Shown here: positions 42,997-51,716 of the stretch, piece after piece
Layout: each line of letters opens with the position of its first letter
Numbering within the stretch: the stretch's first letter is position 1
NCBI RefSeq assembly: GCF_012928505.1
Contig: NZ_JABBJN010000001.1
Span: forward strand, 186,001-250,000
Direction of reading: 5' to 3'
From: Achromobacter sp. Bel
GTDB lineage: Bacteria; Pseudomonadota; Gammaproteobacteria; Burkholderiales; Burkholderiaceae_B
DNA: 64,000 nt
Position numbers and translations under genes: made by a program
The notes under the pieces: model-generated
Database searches by the model: none
Told to the model about the DNA's origin: nothing
Seen by the model: only the letters and a program-made list of their open reading frames with translations

Positions 42997-43839
42997 TTGA
43001 GTTATCAAGCTACGACCTTTAATGTCATGATCGCCTCGCCGGGCGACGTCGCATCCGAGCGGGCAATTGTTCGTGATGTGATCTACGAGTGGAATGCAGT
43101 GCACTCAGCTTCTCGTAGACTTGTGCTCCTACCCATCGGTTGGGAAAGCCATTCATCTCCTGAGATGGGTGAGCCGGCACAGGCAATCATCAATAAGCAA
43201 GTCCTTTCGAAGTGTGATCTTTTGGTAGGGGTTTTTTGGACCAGGATAGGAACTCCAACCGATGGGCATTTGAGCGGTACGGTTGAGGAGATTGATAAGC
43301 ACTTAGCTGCTGAGAAGCCTGCGATGCTCTATTTTTCAAGCCAGCCAGTCGCCCTAGATACGGTGGACATCGATCAAGTTCAAAGGCTAAAGAAGTTCAA
43401 GGATTCTTGTCAAAGCCGTGGTTTGTATCAGAGCTATGACAGTCACAGTGATTTCAAAGACAAATTTTATCGTCACCTTCAGCTAAAAGTTAATGAGCAT
43501 CCTTTATTCCGCACGCAAGTCGATGATGAACTTTCGAACGAGATAGTCGGATCCCGTACACAGCTTCCGTCTCTTTCGGCAGAAGCGCGCGTCCTACTAA
43601 AAGAAGCGAGCCAGGACGCAGGGGGGACGATCATCCATTCTCGCTATATTAATGGCACTGCAATTCAGACAAATGGAAAGAATCTTATCTCCTTGGATGA
43701 AAGACGCGAGGTCGCCAAGTGGGAAGATGCTCTTGAGCAACTTCAGTCCGCCGGACTCGTGATTGCAAGAGGCCAAAAGGGGGAGGTTTTCGAGATCACG
43801 AACCTTGGCTTTCAGGTTGCAGACATGATCGCGCTGTGA
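42997..43839 (+). CDS. DUF4062 protein with C-terminal helical domain, TTG start
   Basis: A 280-residue protein. The N-terminal half is a DUF4062 domain (FNVMIASPGDVASERAIVR at about 8-26, then CDLLVGVFWTRIGTPT), a TIR-like Rossmann fold found in NTPase and defence-gene neighbourhoods. The C-terminal half is predominantly helical, possibly winged-helix. The start is a TTG at 42997, supported by GGAGG 6 nt upstream; no ATG with a ribosome-binding site is available. It follows the RloC-like gene after a palindrome, so a functional pairing is possible but unproven. Confidence 0.8.
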   Translation: MSYQATTFNVMIASPGDVASERAIVRDVIYEWNAVHSASRRLVLLPIGWESHSSPEMGEPAQAIINKQVLSKCDLLVGVFWTRIGTPTDGHLSGTVEEIDKHLAAEKPAMLYFSSQPVALDTVDIDQVQRLKKFKDSCQSRGLYQSYDSHSDFKDKFYRHLQLKVNEHPLFRTQVDDELSNEIVGSRTQLPSLSAEARVLLKEASQDAGGTIIHSRYINGTAIQTNGKNLISLDERREVAKWEDALEQLQSAGLVIARGQKGEVFEITNLGFQVADMIAL

Positions 43840-43919
43840 GTAGGAAAACAAGCGATTAGTGATTCACGCGAATTCTCCAAGAATAGATTTAAAAATTGGC
43901 TTCAGACTAAAAAAATAAT

Positions 43920-43940
43920 GGTAGTCAGACTACAATTTAA
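43920..43940. repeat. Dispersed palindrome family, single left arm
   Basis: GGTAGTCAGACTACAATTTA, a left arm with a small change, lies 30 bp before the next gene. A degenerate arm, GGCTTCAGACT, lies at 43899. Confidence 0.7.
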
Positions 43941-43970
43941 CTATCTCTCGAATTTCAAACATTGGGTCTT

Positions 43971-44873
43971 ATGATTCGCATTACCCGCACAGAAATTTCA
44001 TCCATTCTCCAGTCCGCACCGAAATTTGCCACTAGGCGATCTGCTCGAGTGGACATCGATCGCCTGACTACTGGTCTGAGAGCGGATCTTAAGGCCGAAA
44101 TTGATAAAGCTATGCAGCCGTTCATGGTATTGATGGATGAGGCTGTAAGGCTGTTCATGTTCTTAGAGCGACACCAGTTCAGTCTAGGACTGGGGCCAGG
44201 AGTGAATGCATTTGCATTCCAACTGTCAAGGCTGAGAAGCGATGCTTTGAGCATCCGCGAACTCATTACGCTGGGTCAAGAAGCTGCGGCACATGCACTG
44301 GCACGGTCCTTCTTTGACTGCATTGAGCTTGCTATGGCTATTGCAGAAGATCCGGAATTCGCCGAAGCCTACGACACGTCGGAAAGCGAGGAGGAGTTTT
44401 GGAGGAAACATATCGCGTTTGGTCGCATATATCCACGTGTCGAGCGCTTTATTTCGAGGGGCTGCGGATCTGCTAAAGAGGCCGAGTATCAGGTCAGTCG
44501 TCACCGTGCTGTCAAAGGAGCACTGTCAGGCCACGTTCACATTGCTCGCTGGTCGGCATTTAGAACCGGAGTGGTTCCATTACTGTCGCAGCCTGGCGTG
44601 TTGTCAATTGGAGCTATCGGTGCACTGAGCGCTCATTTTCCCTCCCTGTGCCTTTTGATTGCTAATGAGGCTCACCTTTTCAGCGCTTGCTGTATCAATA
44701 TTCTTACGAAACCTAACCCTCCACAAGTGTTCGCTCAATACAGGCCCAGTCGCAAATTGAACGACGTCGTTTCGTCCACGCACGTGTTGCAGGAACTTCT
44801 CGAGCGTCATGAAAAGGCATTAGAGCAATATGCAGGGCGACATTTCGACTCGTACGCGCAGGATGAGATTTAA
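43971..44873 (+). CDS. Hypothetical helical protein in the defence region
   Basis: A 300-residue protein, mostly alpha-helical, starting at the ATG at 43971. The central ALARSFFDCIELAMAIAED helix and the spacing of Arg and His residues recall HEPN-like or DUF5677-like helical proteins, but I cannot identify a catalytic motif with confidence. GC is low compared with the chromosome. Its 3' end overlaps a degraded minus-strand gene by about 54 bp, marking the right boundary of the accessory region. Confidence 0.68.
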   Translation: MIRITRTEISSILQSAPKFATRRSARVDIDRLTTGLRADLKAEIDKAMQPFMVLMDEAVRLFMFLERHQFSLGLGPGVNAFAFQLSRLRSDALSIRELITLGQEAAAHALARSFFDCIELAMAIAEDPEFAEAYDTSESEEEFWRKHIAFGRIYPRVERFISRGCGSAKEAEYQVSRHRAVKGALSGHVHIARWSAFRTGVVPLLSQPGVLSIGAIGALSAHFPSLCLLIANEAHLFSACCINILTKPNPPQVFAQYRPSRKLNDVVSSTHVLQELLERHEKALEQYAGRHFDSYAQDEI

Positions 44874-45290
44874 TACCTTATTCAGGCGGGGGAGCCTGCT
44901 GCTGTTGACAAATTCAGTTGGTTTGCGGCATTGGCAAGGGTGGGGCATCGCCACCTCAGCCACCGCGTCCGAGCTCGAGAGGTCAATCGCCGCGTCCGAG
45001 AGCCCGGCCATGCGATCGCAGAGACTCTCCACGCCGCCCACCAAGTTCGACACTATCCAAGCATCAAATAGCTGCTCTTCTGTAGCCCCGGAGTCGCTTG
45101 CTCGGTTGTCCATCACCCTCGCAATAGCCCAAATCCCCAGGCAAGCCCGCTCGATCTTCCGCAAATCACCAACCCGCACAACCCCAAACTCCGGATCATC
45201 CGGCGTGGCCCAACGGTCATAGTTAAAAGGGTGGCCGCTCATCTCGACGCTCCAGTGCAATCGACGCGATGAAAGAAAGGAGGCCGCCAT
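44820..45290 (-). CDS. Hypothetical protein, probably truncated at the C-terminus
   Basis: A frame of about 156 residues from the ATG at 45290 (MAASFLSSRR). The first 110 or so residues (RKIERACLGIWAIARVMD, then FDAWIVSNLVGGVESLCDRM) look like a normal chromosomal protein. From about 44930 the composition becomes unlike it, and the tail overlaps the neighbouring gene. The natural C-terminus was probably lost when the accessory region was inserted. Function unknown; a TTG at 45326 is an alternative start. Confidence 0.5.
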   Translation of the reverse strand: MAASFLSSRRLHWSVEMSGHPFNYDRWATPDDPEFGVVRVGDLRKIERACLGIWAIARVMDNRASDSGATEEQLFDAWIVSNLVGGVESLCDRMAGLSDAAIDLSSSDAVAEVAMPHPCQCRKPTEFVNSSRLPRLNKVLNLILRVRVEMSPCILL

Positions 45291-45514
45291 TGCAGCGGCC
45301 ACTTGTTCTGTCTTTCCGGCTGTCAACCCGGGCGATCGTTTGGACCACGGGGCGAGTATGCCCCGTTAGGCGACGGAAGCGATGCGGTTCCGTGCCAAAT
45401 TGATCACGCTTTCTCTAACGAAAGCGCAATCGCAGACTGTGGATTAGGGATGTATCAGCAGTCCACCTCCAGCGAAAGTTATCTCTGGTTCATGCCAATC
45501 AGCCAAGCAGATAC

Positions 45515-46378
45515 CTACTCAGCTAAAGCCGCCCCAGCCACCGGCACAAAAAACCGATCCTTCAACTCCTGCAACCCAATCCTCTCCAAAATCTCCGTCA
45601 GCCTCTCCGCAGGCTTCCGAGTCGGCAGATTCTTATACTGCGCTACGATCAGCTCATTCTTCATAGAATGCTCCCACCCGACCAGCTCCGTCACGCTAAC
45701 CTGATACCCATGCGCTTCCAGCTGCAAGCACCGCAGCACATTGGTGATCTGGCTTCCAAACTCCCGCGTATGCAGCGGATGCCGCCAAATCTCAGCCAGC
45801 GGATCAGCCAGCGCCTTGCCTTTATTCTTCCTTAGCACCGACGCCACTTCAGCCTGGCAGCAAGGCACAACCACGATGTACTTCGCCTTCTTCTCCAACG
45901 CAAAGTGAATCGCGTCATCGGTGGCGGTATTGCAAGCGTGCAGGGCGGTCACCACATCAATCGTGGCCGGCAACTTATCCGACGTGATCGACTCCGCCAC
46001 AGAGAGATTCAGGAACGACATCCCCTCAAAGCCTAGCCGCTTCGCCAGTTCCTCTGACGACTTCACCAGTTCTTCGCGGGTCTCGATCCCATAAATGTGG
46101 GACCCATTCCCGACCGCGTCCTTCTGTTCCTTGAAGAACAGGTCATACAGAATGAACCCGAGATAAGACTTCCCAGCCCCATGATCCGCAAGCGTCACCG
46201 CGCCGCGTTCTTGTTGGACGTCTTTCAGCAACGGCTCGATGAACTGGAACAGGTGATAGACCTGTTTGAGTTTCCGGCGGCTGTCCTGGTTCATCTTGCC
46301 GTCGCGGGTCAGGATGTGCAGGGCTTTTAGCAGTTCGACGGACTGGCCGGGGCGGATGTCGTGGGTTTTTTCTGACAT
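45515..46378 (-). CDS. SAM-dependent methyltransferase (Methyltransf_32-like)
   Basis: A 287-residue methyltransferase of the PF13679-like group. LADHGAGKSYLGFILYD is the SAM-binding glycine motif, followed by an acidic strand end (YGIETRE) and the VTALHACNTATDDA block; VVPCCQAEV may hold a functional Cys pair. These enzymes resemble RNA methyltransferases, but the substrate is not known. I chose the ATG at 46378. It is separated from the downstream operon by tandem hairpins. Confidence 0.82.
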   Translation of the reverse strand: MSEKTHDIRPGQSVELLKALHILTRDGKMNQDSRRKLKQVYHLFQFIEPLLKDVQQERGAVTLADHGAGKSYLGFILYDLFFKEQKDAVGNGSHIYGIETREELVKSSEELAKRLGFEGMSFLNLSVAESITSDKLPATIDVVTALHACNTATDDAIHFALEKKAKYIVVVPCCQAEVASVLRKNKGKALADPLAEIWRHPLHTREFGSQITNVLRCLQLEAHGYQVSVTELVGWEHSMKNELIVAQYKNLPTRKPAERLTEILERIGLQELKDRFFVPVAGAALAE

Positions 46379-46391
46379 GGGGAAAGGCAAA

Positions 46392-46456
46392 GCGCCCCGC
46401 GTGGGGCGGGGCGCGTAGAGGCGCGAAAAGCGTCAGTTTAACGAAAACGCTGACGC
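46392..46456 (-). terminator. Tandem terminator hairpins at the end of the ABC/CMD operon
   Basis: Read on the minus strand, GCGTCAG...CTGACGC (46430-46456) is followed by TTTT, and then GCGCCCCGC...GCGGGGCGC (46392-46414) is followed by TTTG. The first has the form of an intrinsic terminator directly downstream of the CMD gene stop at 46484. Confidence 0.65.
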
Positions 46457-46483
46457 GGCCGCAGGGCGGCGGAAAAGCGGGTC

Positions 46484-47659
46484 TTAGCCTACGGTGGCAA
46501 AAACCGGCTCGCCCAGATTCAACATCAAACGATTCGCCCAAGCAAAGATCGCATCCGAGTGCAGCAGATCCAAAATCTCTCCCTCACTCAACCCCACGTC
46601 CTTCAATTCCTGAACACTATTCGCGTTCACGTTCGCCTGCGCTTCCGTGATCTGAATCGAGAACTTGCCAATCGCCTGTTCACGCGCATTCGTCCCAGCG
46701 GTGGCCGGGTCTTCGAACACCTGAGCAATCACATCATTGCGCTTAGCCAGCTGCTCAAAGCGCTGCGCATGGACCGATGCGCAGTACACGCATCCATTCA
46801 CGCGCGACACGACCGTCGAGCCCAGCTCGCGTTCCGCACGCGACAGACCACCCGGCGCGTACATGATGGCGTTGAACGCCGCCGAGCGTTGGCGCAGGAT
46901 TTCCGGTTGGTGGACCAGGAACAGGTAGTAGTCCGAGACCTTGGCCTTGGGGTGGCTTTCTTCCAGGACGGCGATTTGTTCCGGGGTGGCGGTGTCGACG
47001 TTGACGACGTCCAGCCAGGCTTTCCACTCCAGCACTTCGTTGGTGAAGCCGTGGGCCTTGAGAACAGCGCCGGGGGCCGTGGTGCCGGGTTTGGCGGCGA
47101 CCGCACCGGCTTCAGCCGCATTGGCGGGTACCGTCTGGCCTTCGGCCGCTTGCAACGCCATCAAGCCCGCGACCAAGCGCGTTTGGTACGACAGGAAGGC
47201 GATCAGTTGCGACAGGGTGACCACGGCCGGCGTGGAGACGCCTGCCGCCGGCAGGGTCTTCAGGGCGGCTTCGTCGCCTTCGACGGGGTTTTCGATCAGC
47301 TTGCGCGTGAATTCCAACACGGCAGCCAGACGCGGGTTCGCAGCGTCTGCCGGTTTGCCGGATTCTGCGACGGCGATGTCGGCGGGCGCGGCATCCGTTT
47401 CCGCCAGGCGGGCGCGGTAGTGCGAGGCCAACAGCGGCGATGGACTGATGCGGGTGGCGTACAGCGCGACCAGCAGGCGTTCGGCTAGCGACAAGCCGGG
47501 CAGGGCCGGGTCGAACAGGGCGTCGTAGCTGCCTTGCGTGGCGGCGGCGACTTTTTCGCGTTGGTGGCGGACCTCAAAAGTTTTGCTGCCGGGGGTCAGG
47601 CCGACGAGCTTGTCGACCAGATCATTGACGGCGTCATAGACGATGGGTTGTTGTGCCAT
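46484..47659 (-). CDS. Fused CMD/AhpD-like peroxidase-related protein
   Basis: A 391-residue protein composed of two carboxymuconolactone-decarboxylase/AhpD-like halves. Residues 1-180 form an N-terminal domain without cysteines, and a linker rich in Ala precedes a C-terminal domain with NGCVYCASVH (Cys290, Cys293, His297), the AhpD-type redox site. Related proteins are often encoded as two separate genes (Avi_7170 and Avi_7169 type), so this looks like their fusion. It ends the operon with the ABC transporter; protection from peroxide by-products of the flavoenzyme is a reasonable guess. Confidence 0.82.
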   Translation of the reverse strand: MAQQPIVYDAVNDLVDKLVGLTPGSKTFEVRHQREKVAAATQGSYDALFDPALPGLSLAERLLVALYATRISPSPLLASHYRARLAETDAAPADIAVAESGKPADAANPRLAAVLEFTRKLIENPVEGDEAALKTLPAAGVSTPAVVTLSQLIAFLSYQTRLVAGLMALQAAEGQTVPANAAEAGAVAAKPGTTAPGAVLKAHGFTNEVLEWKAWLDVVNVDTATPEQIAVLEESHPKAKVSDYYLFLVHQPEILRQRSAAFNAIMYAPGGLSRAERELGSTVVSRVNGCVYCASVHAQRFEQLAKRNDVIAQVFEDPATAGTNAREQAIGKFSIQITEAQANVNANSVQELKDVGLSEGEILDLLHSDAIFAWANRLMLNLGEPVFATVG

Positions 47660-47683
47660 GGGGATGTTCTCCTTGGTGTCTGA

Positions 47684-49039
47684 TCAGCCGGCGTTGCCGG
47701 AAGTGCTTGCTGAATGTGCACGACCCGAATCCGCGCCAGCCGAAGCCGCCCGGGCCTTCACCGCCGCGTCCAAAAATTTCTTCACGCCTTCCCACGATTC
47801 CTGGTCGGCGCGCGCGTTGTCTTTGGGGTTGCCGCCGCTGGTGCTGATCTTGCCCGACACGGGGTGGGCGTAGACGAGCTGGGTGGTGGGCACGTACGGG
47901 AACAGGATCGAGTGGCCGCCGTTCTCGTAGTCCAGCCATTCGACAGGGTACGGGTGTTTCACTTCGACCAGCTTGTCCTGCACCATCTTCGAGTACAGGC
48001 TTGACGGCCAGGACCCGTCGTCGGTGCCGGACAGCAGCATGACCGGGCCTTCGATGTCTTCCACGCGAATGCGGGCGCGGGCGACGGCGTTGGGGTCTTG
48101 CAGCGCGGTCAGGATGGCTTTCTCGTGACGATGGGGCGATGGGCCTTCGTCAAACGGCGCCCAGGTGGCCGTACGGTTGTTTTCCCAGACGTGGGGGATG
48201 GGCTTGCCGCCCAGCAACCACGTCGGGCCTTCGCGGCCGATCTTGGGGTCGCAGGCGTTCTGGCCGCTGTGGACGACGGCGCCAGGTACGTAGGCGACGA
48301 CGGCGGACACTTCCTTGGGGAATGTGGCGCCCAGCAGCAGCACCAGTTCACCGCCGCGCGATTGGCCGCTGATGGCGACGAAGTCGTGTTTCGGCTGAAC
48401 CTTGGACCGCAGCCAGCGCAGGCCGGTCTGGAAGTATTCCAGCGGGGTGTTCGAGATGTAATCCGACAGACCCGGCGCTTTGAAGTAGGCCAGCGCAAAG
48501 GCGGCGTAGCCGCGCGATGCATACAGCGCCGCGCGCGGTTCGTTGATGCCGCCGCCGGACCCGTTCAGGATCATGACGGCGGGGTGCGAACCGGGCTTGC
48601 TGCCTGCCGGCAGGTACAGCGTGCCGACCAGGCCTTCTTCGCGGACTTCGTGGCGGGTGACGCCGTCCAGCGCCAGCCGTTGCGTGAAGCTGGCTTGCGC
48701 TTGTGCGCCGGCCACGCGGGCGACCACGTCGGTCACCAAGGCGTCCGTCACCGGGTGGTTGAAGTGTTCGCGGCTGGGCGAGTCCACGGGCGACTGCGAC
48801 CAGATCAGGCCCATGGGGGCCAGACCGGTGTAGTCGCCCGAGACGGGCGCGTCGCGGGTCAGGTCGACGACGCCGTCGTCGCCTGCCGTGTAGGCGGCCT
48901 GGGCTTGCCAGAGCACGCCGTTGCGGCGGGTCAGGGCGGTGATCTCCACCGTCTGGCCGGGTTCGACGTGTTCAACCCGGATCTGGCGCGGCACGTCGAT
49001 CAGGGCGTCCGCGGGGGTGATGGTTAAGGTCGGCACCAT
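47684..49039 (-). CDS. Acyl-CoA thioesterase/BAAT-like hydrolase
   Basis: A 451-residue protein with an N-terminal immunoglobulin-like thioesterase domain (about 1-150) and a C-terminal alpha/beta hydrolase domain, like acyl-CoA thioester hydrolases and bile-acid-CoA amino-acid acyltransferases. SGQSRGGELVL holds the nucleophilic residue (Ser near 226; the classical family often has Cys), and NGGHSILFPY has the His. It lies between the binding protein and the CMD gene and is likely to hydrolyse or transfer an acyl group on the transported compound. Confidence 0.82.
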   Translation of the reverse strand: MVPTLTITPADALIDVPRQIRVEHVEPGQTVEITALTRRNGVLWQAQAAYTAGDDGVVDLTRDAPVSGDYTGLAPMGLIWSQSPVDSPSREHFNHPVTDALVTDVVARVAGAQAQASFTQRLALDGVTRHEVREEGLVGTLYLPAGSKPGSHPAVMILNGSGGGINEPRAALYASRGYAAFALAYFKAPGLSDYISNTPLEYFQTGLRWLRSKVQPKHDFVAISGQSRGGELVLLLGATFPKEVSAVVAYVPGAVVHSGQNACDPKIGREGPTWLLGGKPIPHVWENNRTATWAPFDEGPSPHRHEKAILTALQDPNAVARARIRVEDIEGPVMLLSGTDDGSWPSSLYSKMVQDKLVEVKHPYPVEWLDYENGGHSILFPYVPTTQLVYAHPVSGKISTSGGNPKDNARADQESWEGVKKFLDAAVKARAASAGADSGRAHSASTSGNAG

Positions 49040-49043
49040 GGCT

Positions 49044-50615
49044 TTACTTGCCCGCGTCCTTGGTGACCATCATGGCGGCCGTGCGGTCGCTGGTCATCGG
49101 CGTCACCTTCAGGCCCTTCTTGGTGGCCCAGATGTTCTTGTAGTGGAACAGCGGGATGATGCCGACGTCGTCCGACACCAGCTTGACCGAGTCGCGCAGG
49201 ATGGCTTCACGCTTGGCCACATCGAATTCCGAGGTGGATTGTTCCAGCGCGGCATCCACCTTGGGGTTGGTGTAGTGGCCCCAGTTGGAAGCGCCCAGGC
49301 CCTTCTTGGCGTCGACGGTGGCCAGGATGTTGACCAGCGCGTAGCTGGCTTCACCCGTGCCGTTGCCCCATGCCAGCATGCTGACGGCGAATTCGTTCTT
49401 GTTGGCGCGGCCCGAATACACGGCCCACGGCACGACTTCCACTTGGGTCTTCACGCCGACGCGGGTCCAGAACTGCGCAACCGCCTGGGCGGTTTCCGGG
49501 CCTTGCGGGTAGCGGTCGTTGGGCACGTGCATGGTCAGCTTGAAGCCGTCGGGAAAGCCCGCTTCGGCCAACAGCTTCTTGGCTTGCGCGACGTCGTTGG
49601 GGATGTCTTTGACGTCGGGGTTGTAGCCGAAGGTGCCCTTGGGCATCCACTGGTTGGCTTCGGTCGCCGCGCCTTGCAGGATGCGGTCAGAAATCGCCTT
49701 GCGGTTGATGGCCAGGTTCAGCGCTTGGCGCACGCGCAGGTCCAGCAGCGGGTTCTTGTCCAGCGGCTTGCCGTTGTTGTCGGTGATGTACTGGTTGGGC
49801 GCGGGGTTGAAGCTGGGTTGCAGGATCATGACGCGCAGGCCGTCGTACGGGTACACCGAGATGTTCGGGGCCTTTTGCAGCTTGGCCAGGTCCGACACGG
49901 ACACCTTGTCGATCACGTCCACATCGCCCGCCAACAGGGCGGCGGTGCGGGAGGCGGCGTTGTTGATGTAGCGGTAGTTGACCTTGTCCCAGGTGGCTTT
50001 GTCGCCCCAGTAGCCGTCGTTGCGTTCCATGATGACGCGGTCGCCCGGCGTGTAGGACACGAACTTGTAGGGGCCGGTGCCGACCATGGCTTTGCCCGAG
50101 TTGTAGTCTTCGGTGGTGGACTTTTCACCGACGTGCTTGCTGACGACGTGCACCGACGCCAGGTTCAGCGGCAGGTCGGGGTTGGGGGCCTTGGTCTTGA
50201 CGATCAGCGTCAGCGGGTCCTTGGCGGTCATCGTGTCGATGGTGCGCAGGTAGCCGGCATAAGTAGCCACGCTGCCCGGCACGGCGCGCGCGCGGGTGTA
50301 GGAATAGATCAGGTCGTCGGCGGTGAACGGCGTGCCGTCTTGCCACTTGACGCCTTCACGCAGCTTGAATTCCCAGGTGGTGGAGTCCAGCGGTTTCCAG
50401 CTGACGGCCAGGCCCGGTTGCAGCTTGTTCCACTTGTTCTCGATCAGCAGGTCCCAGAAGTGCAGGGCCACCGAGCGGTCGCCGGCGTGGTTGTTCAACT
50501 GCGGGTCCAGGGACGACAACGGGTCGGCGAAACCGATCGACAGGTTGTCGGCGGACGCGGCGGCAGAGGCGCCCAGGATGGCGGCGGTCAGGGTCGAGAG
50601 AATCAGGCGTTTCAT
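49044..50615 (-). CDS. Peptide/nickel-type ABC transporter substrate-binding protein
   Basis: A 523-residue SBP_bac_5 (DppA/OppA-like) protein with a cleavable type I signal peptide (MKRLILSTLTAAILGASAAASA) and no lipobox. DPLSSLDPQLNNHAGDRS, the LIENKWNKLQPGLAVSWK region and the VRQALNLAINRKAI block are family features. The ligand may be a peptide, opine or glycoside. It is the last transporter component of the operon. Confidence 0.9.
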   Translation of the reverse strand: MKRLILSTLTAAILGASAAASADNLSIGFADPLSSLDPQLNNHAGDRSVALHFWDLLIENKWNKLQPGLAVSWKPLDSTTWEFKLREGVKWQDGTPFTADDLIYSYTRARAVPGSVATYAGYLRTIDTMTAKDPLTLIVKTKAPNPDLPLNLASVHVVSKHVGEKSTTEDYNSGKAMVGTGPYKFVSYTPGDRVIMERNDGYWGDKATWDKVNYRYINNAASRTAALLAGDVDVIDKVSVSDLAKLQKAPNISVYPYDGLRVMILQPSFNPAPNQYITDNNGKPLDKNPLLDLRVRQALNLAINRKAISDRILQGAATEANQWMPKGTFGYNPDVKDIPNDVAQAKKLLAEAGFPDGFKLTMHVPNDRYPQGPETAQAVAQFWTRVGVKTQVEVVPWAVYSGRANKNEFAVSMLAWGNGTGEASYALVNILATVDAKKGLGASNWGHYTNPKVDAALEQSTSEFDVAKREAILRDSVKLVSDDVGIIPLFHYKNIWATKKGLKVTPMTSDRTAAMMVTKDAGK

Positions 50616-50699
50616 GTTCGGGGTCCTTGGTAGGGAGGGAACGAGGGGTAAGTGTTTCGAAGACGGCGTTGTGTTCAATGACAACGCCGCCGATCCGGT

Positions 50700-51716
50700 T
50701 CAGGCCATGTCGTTCAAATGACAGGCGCTTAAATGGTTGATGGCGATTCCCTTCAAGGTGGGAACCTCGGTCTTGCAGCGCGGCATCGCATGCGGACATC
50801 GCGGATGGAAATGGCAGCCGCCGGGCGGGTTCAGCGGGCTGGGGATCTCGCCCTTGATCGCGGTAAAGATCTTGTGGCGCGATTTCAGGCTGGGAATTTC
50901 CGCCAGCAGGGCTTGCGTGTACGGGTGGTTGGGGCGCTGGAACACTTCGTCCACGGTGGCCGTTTCCACGACGCGGCCCAGGTACATGATGACGACGCGG
51001 TCGGACAGGTGCTCCACCACGCCCAGGTCATGGCTGATGAACAGGTACGTCAGGTTCAGTTCTTCGCGCAGGTCCATGAAAAGATTCAGGATCTGCGCCT
51101 GGATCGACACGTCCAGCGCGGCCACGGCTTCGTCGCAGACCAGCATGGACGGCTGCACGGCCAACGCGCGGGCGATGCCGATGCGCTGGCGTTGGCCGCC
51201 GCTGAACTGGTGCGGATAGCGTTGGCGCAGCGCGGGGTCCAGACCGGCGCGTTCCAGTTGGGCGCTGACGTAGTCGTCAAAGCCCGCGTTGTCGACCAGG
51301 CCGTGGATGCGGGCCGCTTCGCCGACGATCTCGTCCACGCGCAGGCGCGGGTTGAGGCTGGCGTACGGGTCCTGGAAAATCATCTGCACGGACAGGCGGG
51401 CGGCGTGGGCGGCGGTGGACGTCATGTCTTCACGGCGCACGCCGTTGATGCGGACTTCACCGCCCGACGGCGTCAACAAGCCTGCGGCGATACGGCCCAG
51501 CGTGGACTTGCCGCAGCCGGATTCCCCGACCAGGCCGACGACTTCGCCGGGGTTCACGATCAGGTCCACGTGATCGACGGCGCGCGTGATGGCGGGCGGC
51601 TTGGACAGGCCCAGCTTTTGCATGGCACGGCCGGCGGGGCCGACCTTTCTTTCGCCAAAGCGCTTGCTGACTTGCGCCAGGTCAATGAGCGGGGTGGGGG
51701 CGGCGGATACAGTCAT
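50700..51716 (-). CDS. Dipeptide-type ABC transporter ATP-binding protein (DppF-like)
   Basis: A 338-residue ABC ATPase with Walker A GESGCGKST near residues 55-63, signature FSGGQRQRIGIARAL, Walker B CDEAVAALDVS and a terminal oligopeptide/dipeptide C-domain with Cys-rich RCPHAMPRCKTEVP. It overlaps the DppD-like gene by 4 bp. Confidence 0.92.
   Translation of the reverse strand: MTVSAAPTPLIDLAQVSKRFGERKVGPAGRAMQKLGLSKPPAITRAVDHVDLIVNPGEVVGLVGESGCGKSTLGRIAAGLLTPSGGEVRINGVRREDMTSTAAHAARLSVQMIFQDPYASLNPRLRVDEIVGEAARIHGLVDNAGFDDYVSAQLERAGLDPALRQRYPHQFSGGQRQRIGIARALAVQPSMLVCDEAVAALDVSIQAQILNLFMDLREELNLTYLFISHDLGVVEHLSDRVVIMYLGRVVETATVDEVFQRPNHPYTQALLAEIPSLKSRHKIFTAIKGEIPSPLNPPGGCHFHPRCPHAMPRCKTEVPTLKGIAINHLSACHLNDMA

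Noticed and set aside
34958-43940. Integron cassette array
   Set aside because: The palindromes lack attC core sites (GTTRRRY/RYYYAAC), no integrase gene is visible, and the arms are longer and more uniform than attC sites.
12143-43940. CRISPR array
   Set aside because: The repeats are widely spaced with whole genes between them, are inverted pairs rather than direct repeats, and no cas gene is present.
45327-45514. A possible small gene between the truncated hypothetical and the methyltransferase
   Set aside because: No frame has a plausible start, ribosome-binding site or recognisable composition.
48921-50633. 570-codon + strand frame opposite the binding-protein gene
   Set aside because: Antisense to a well-supported SBP_bac_5 gene; low-complexity Val/Gly/Arg/His composition, no ribosome-binding site.
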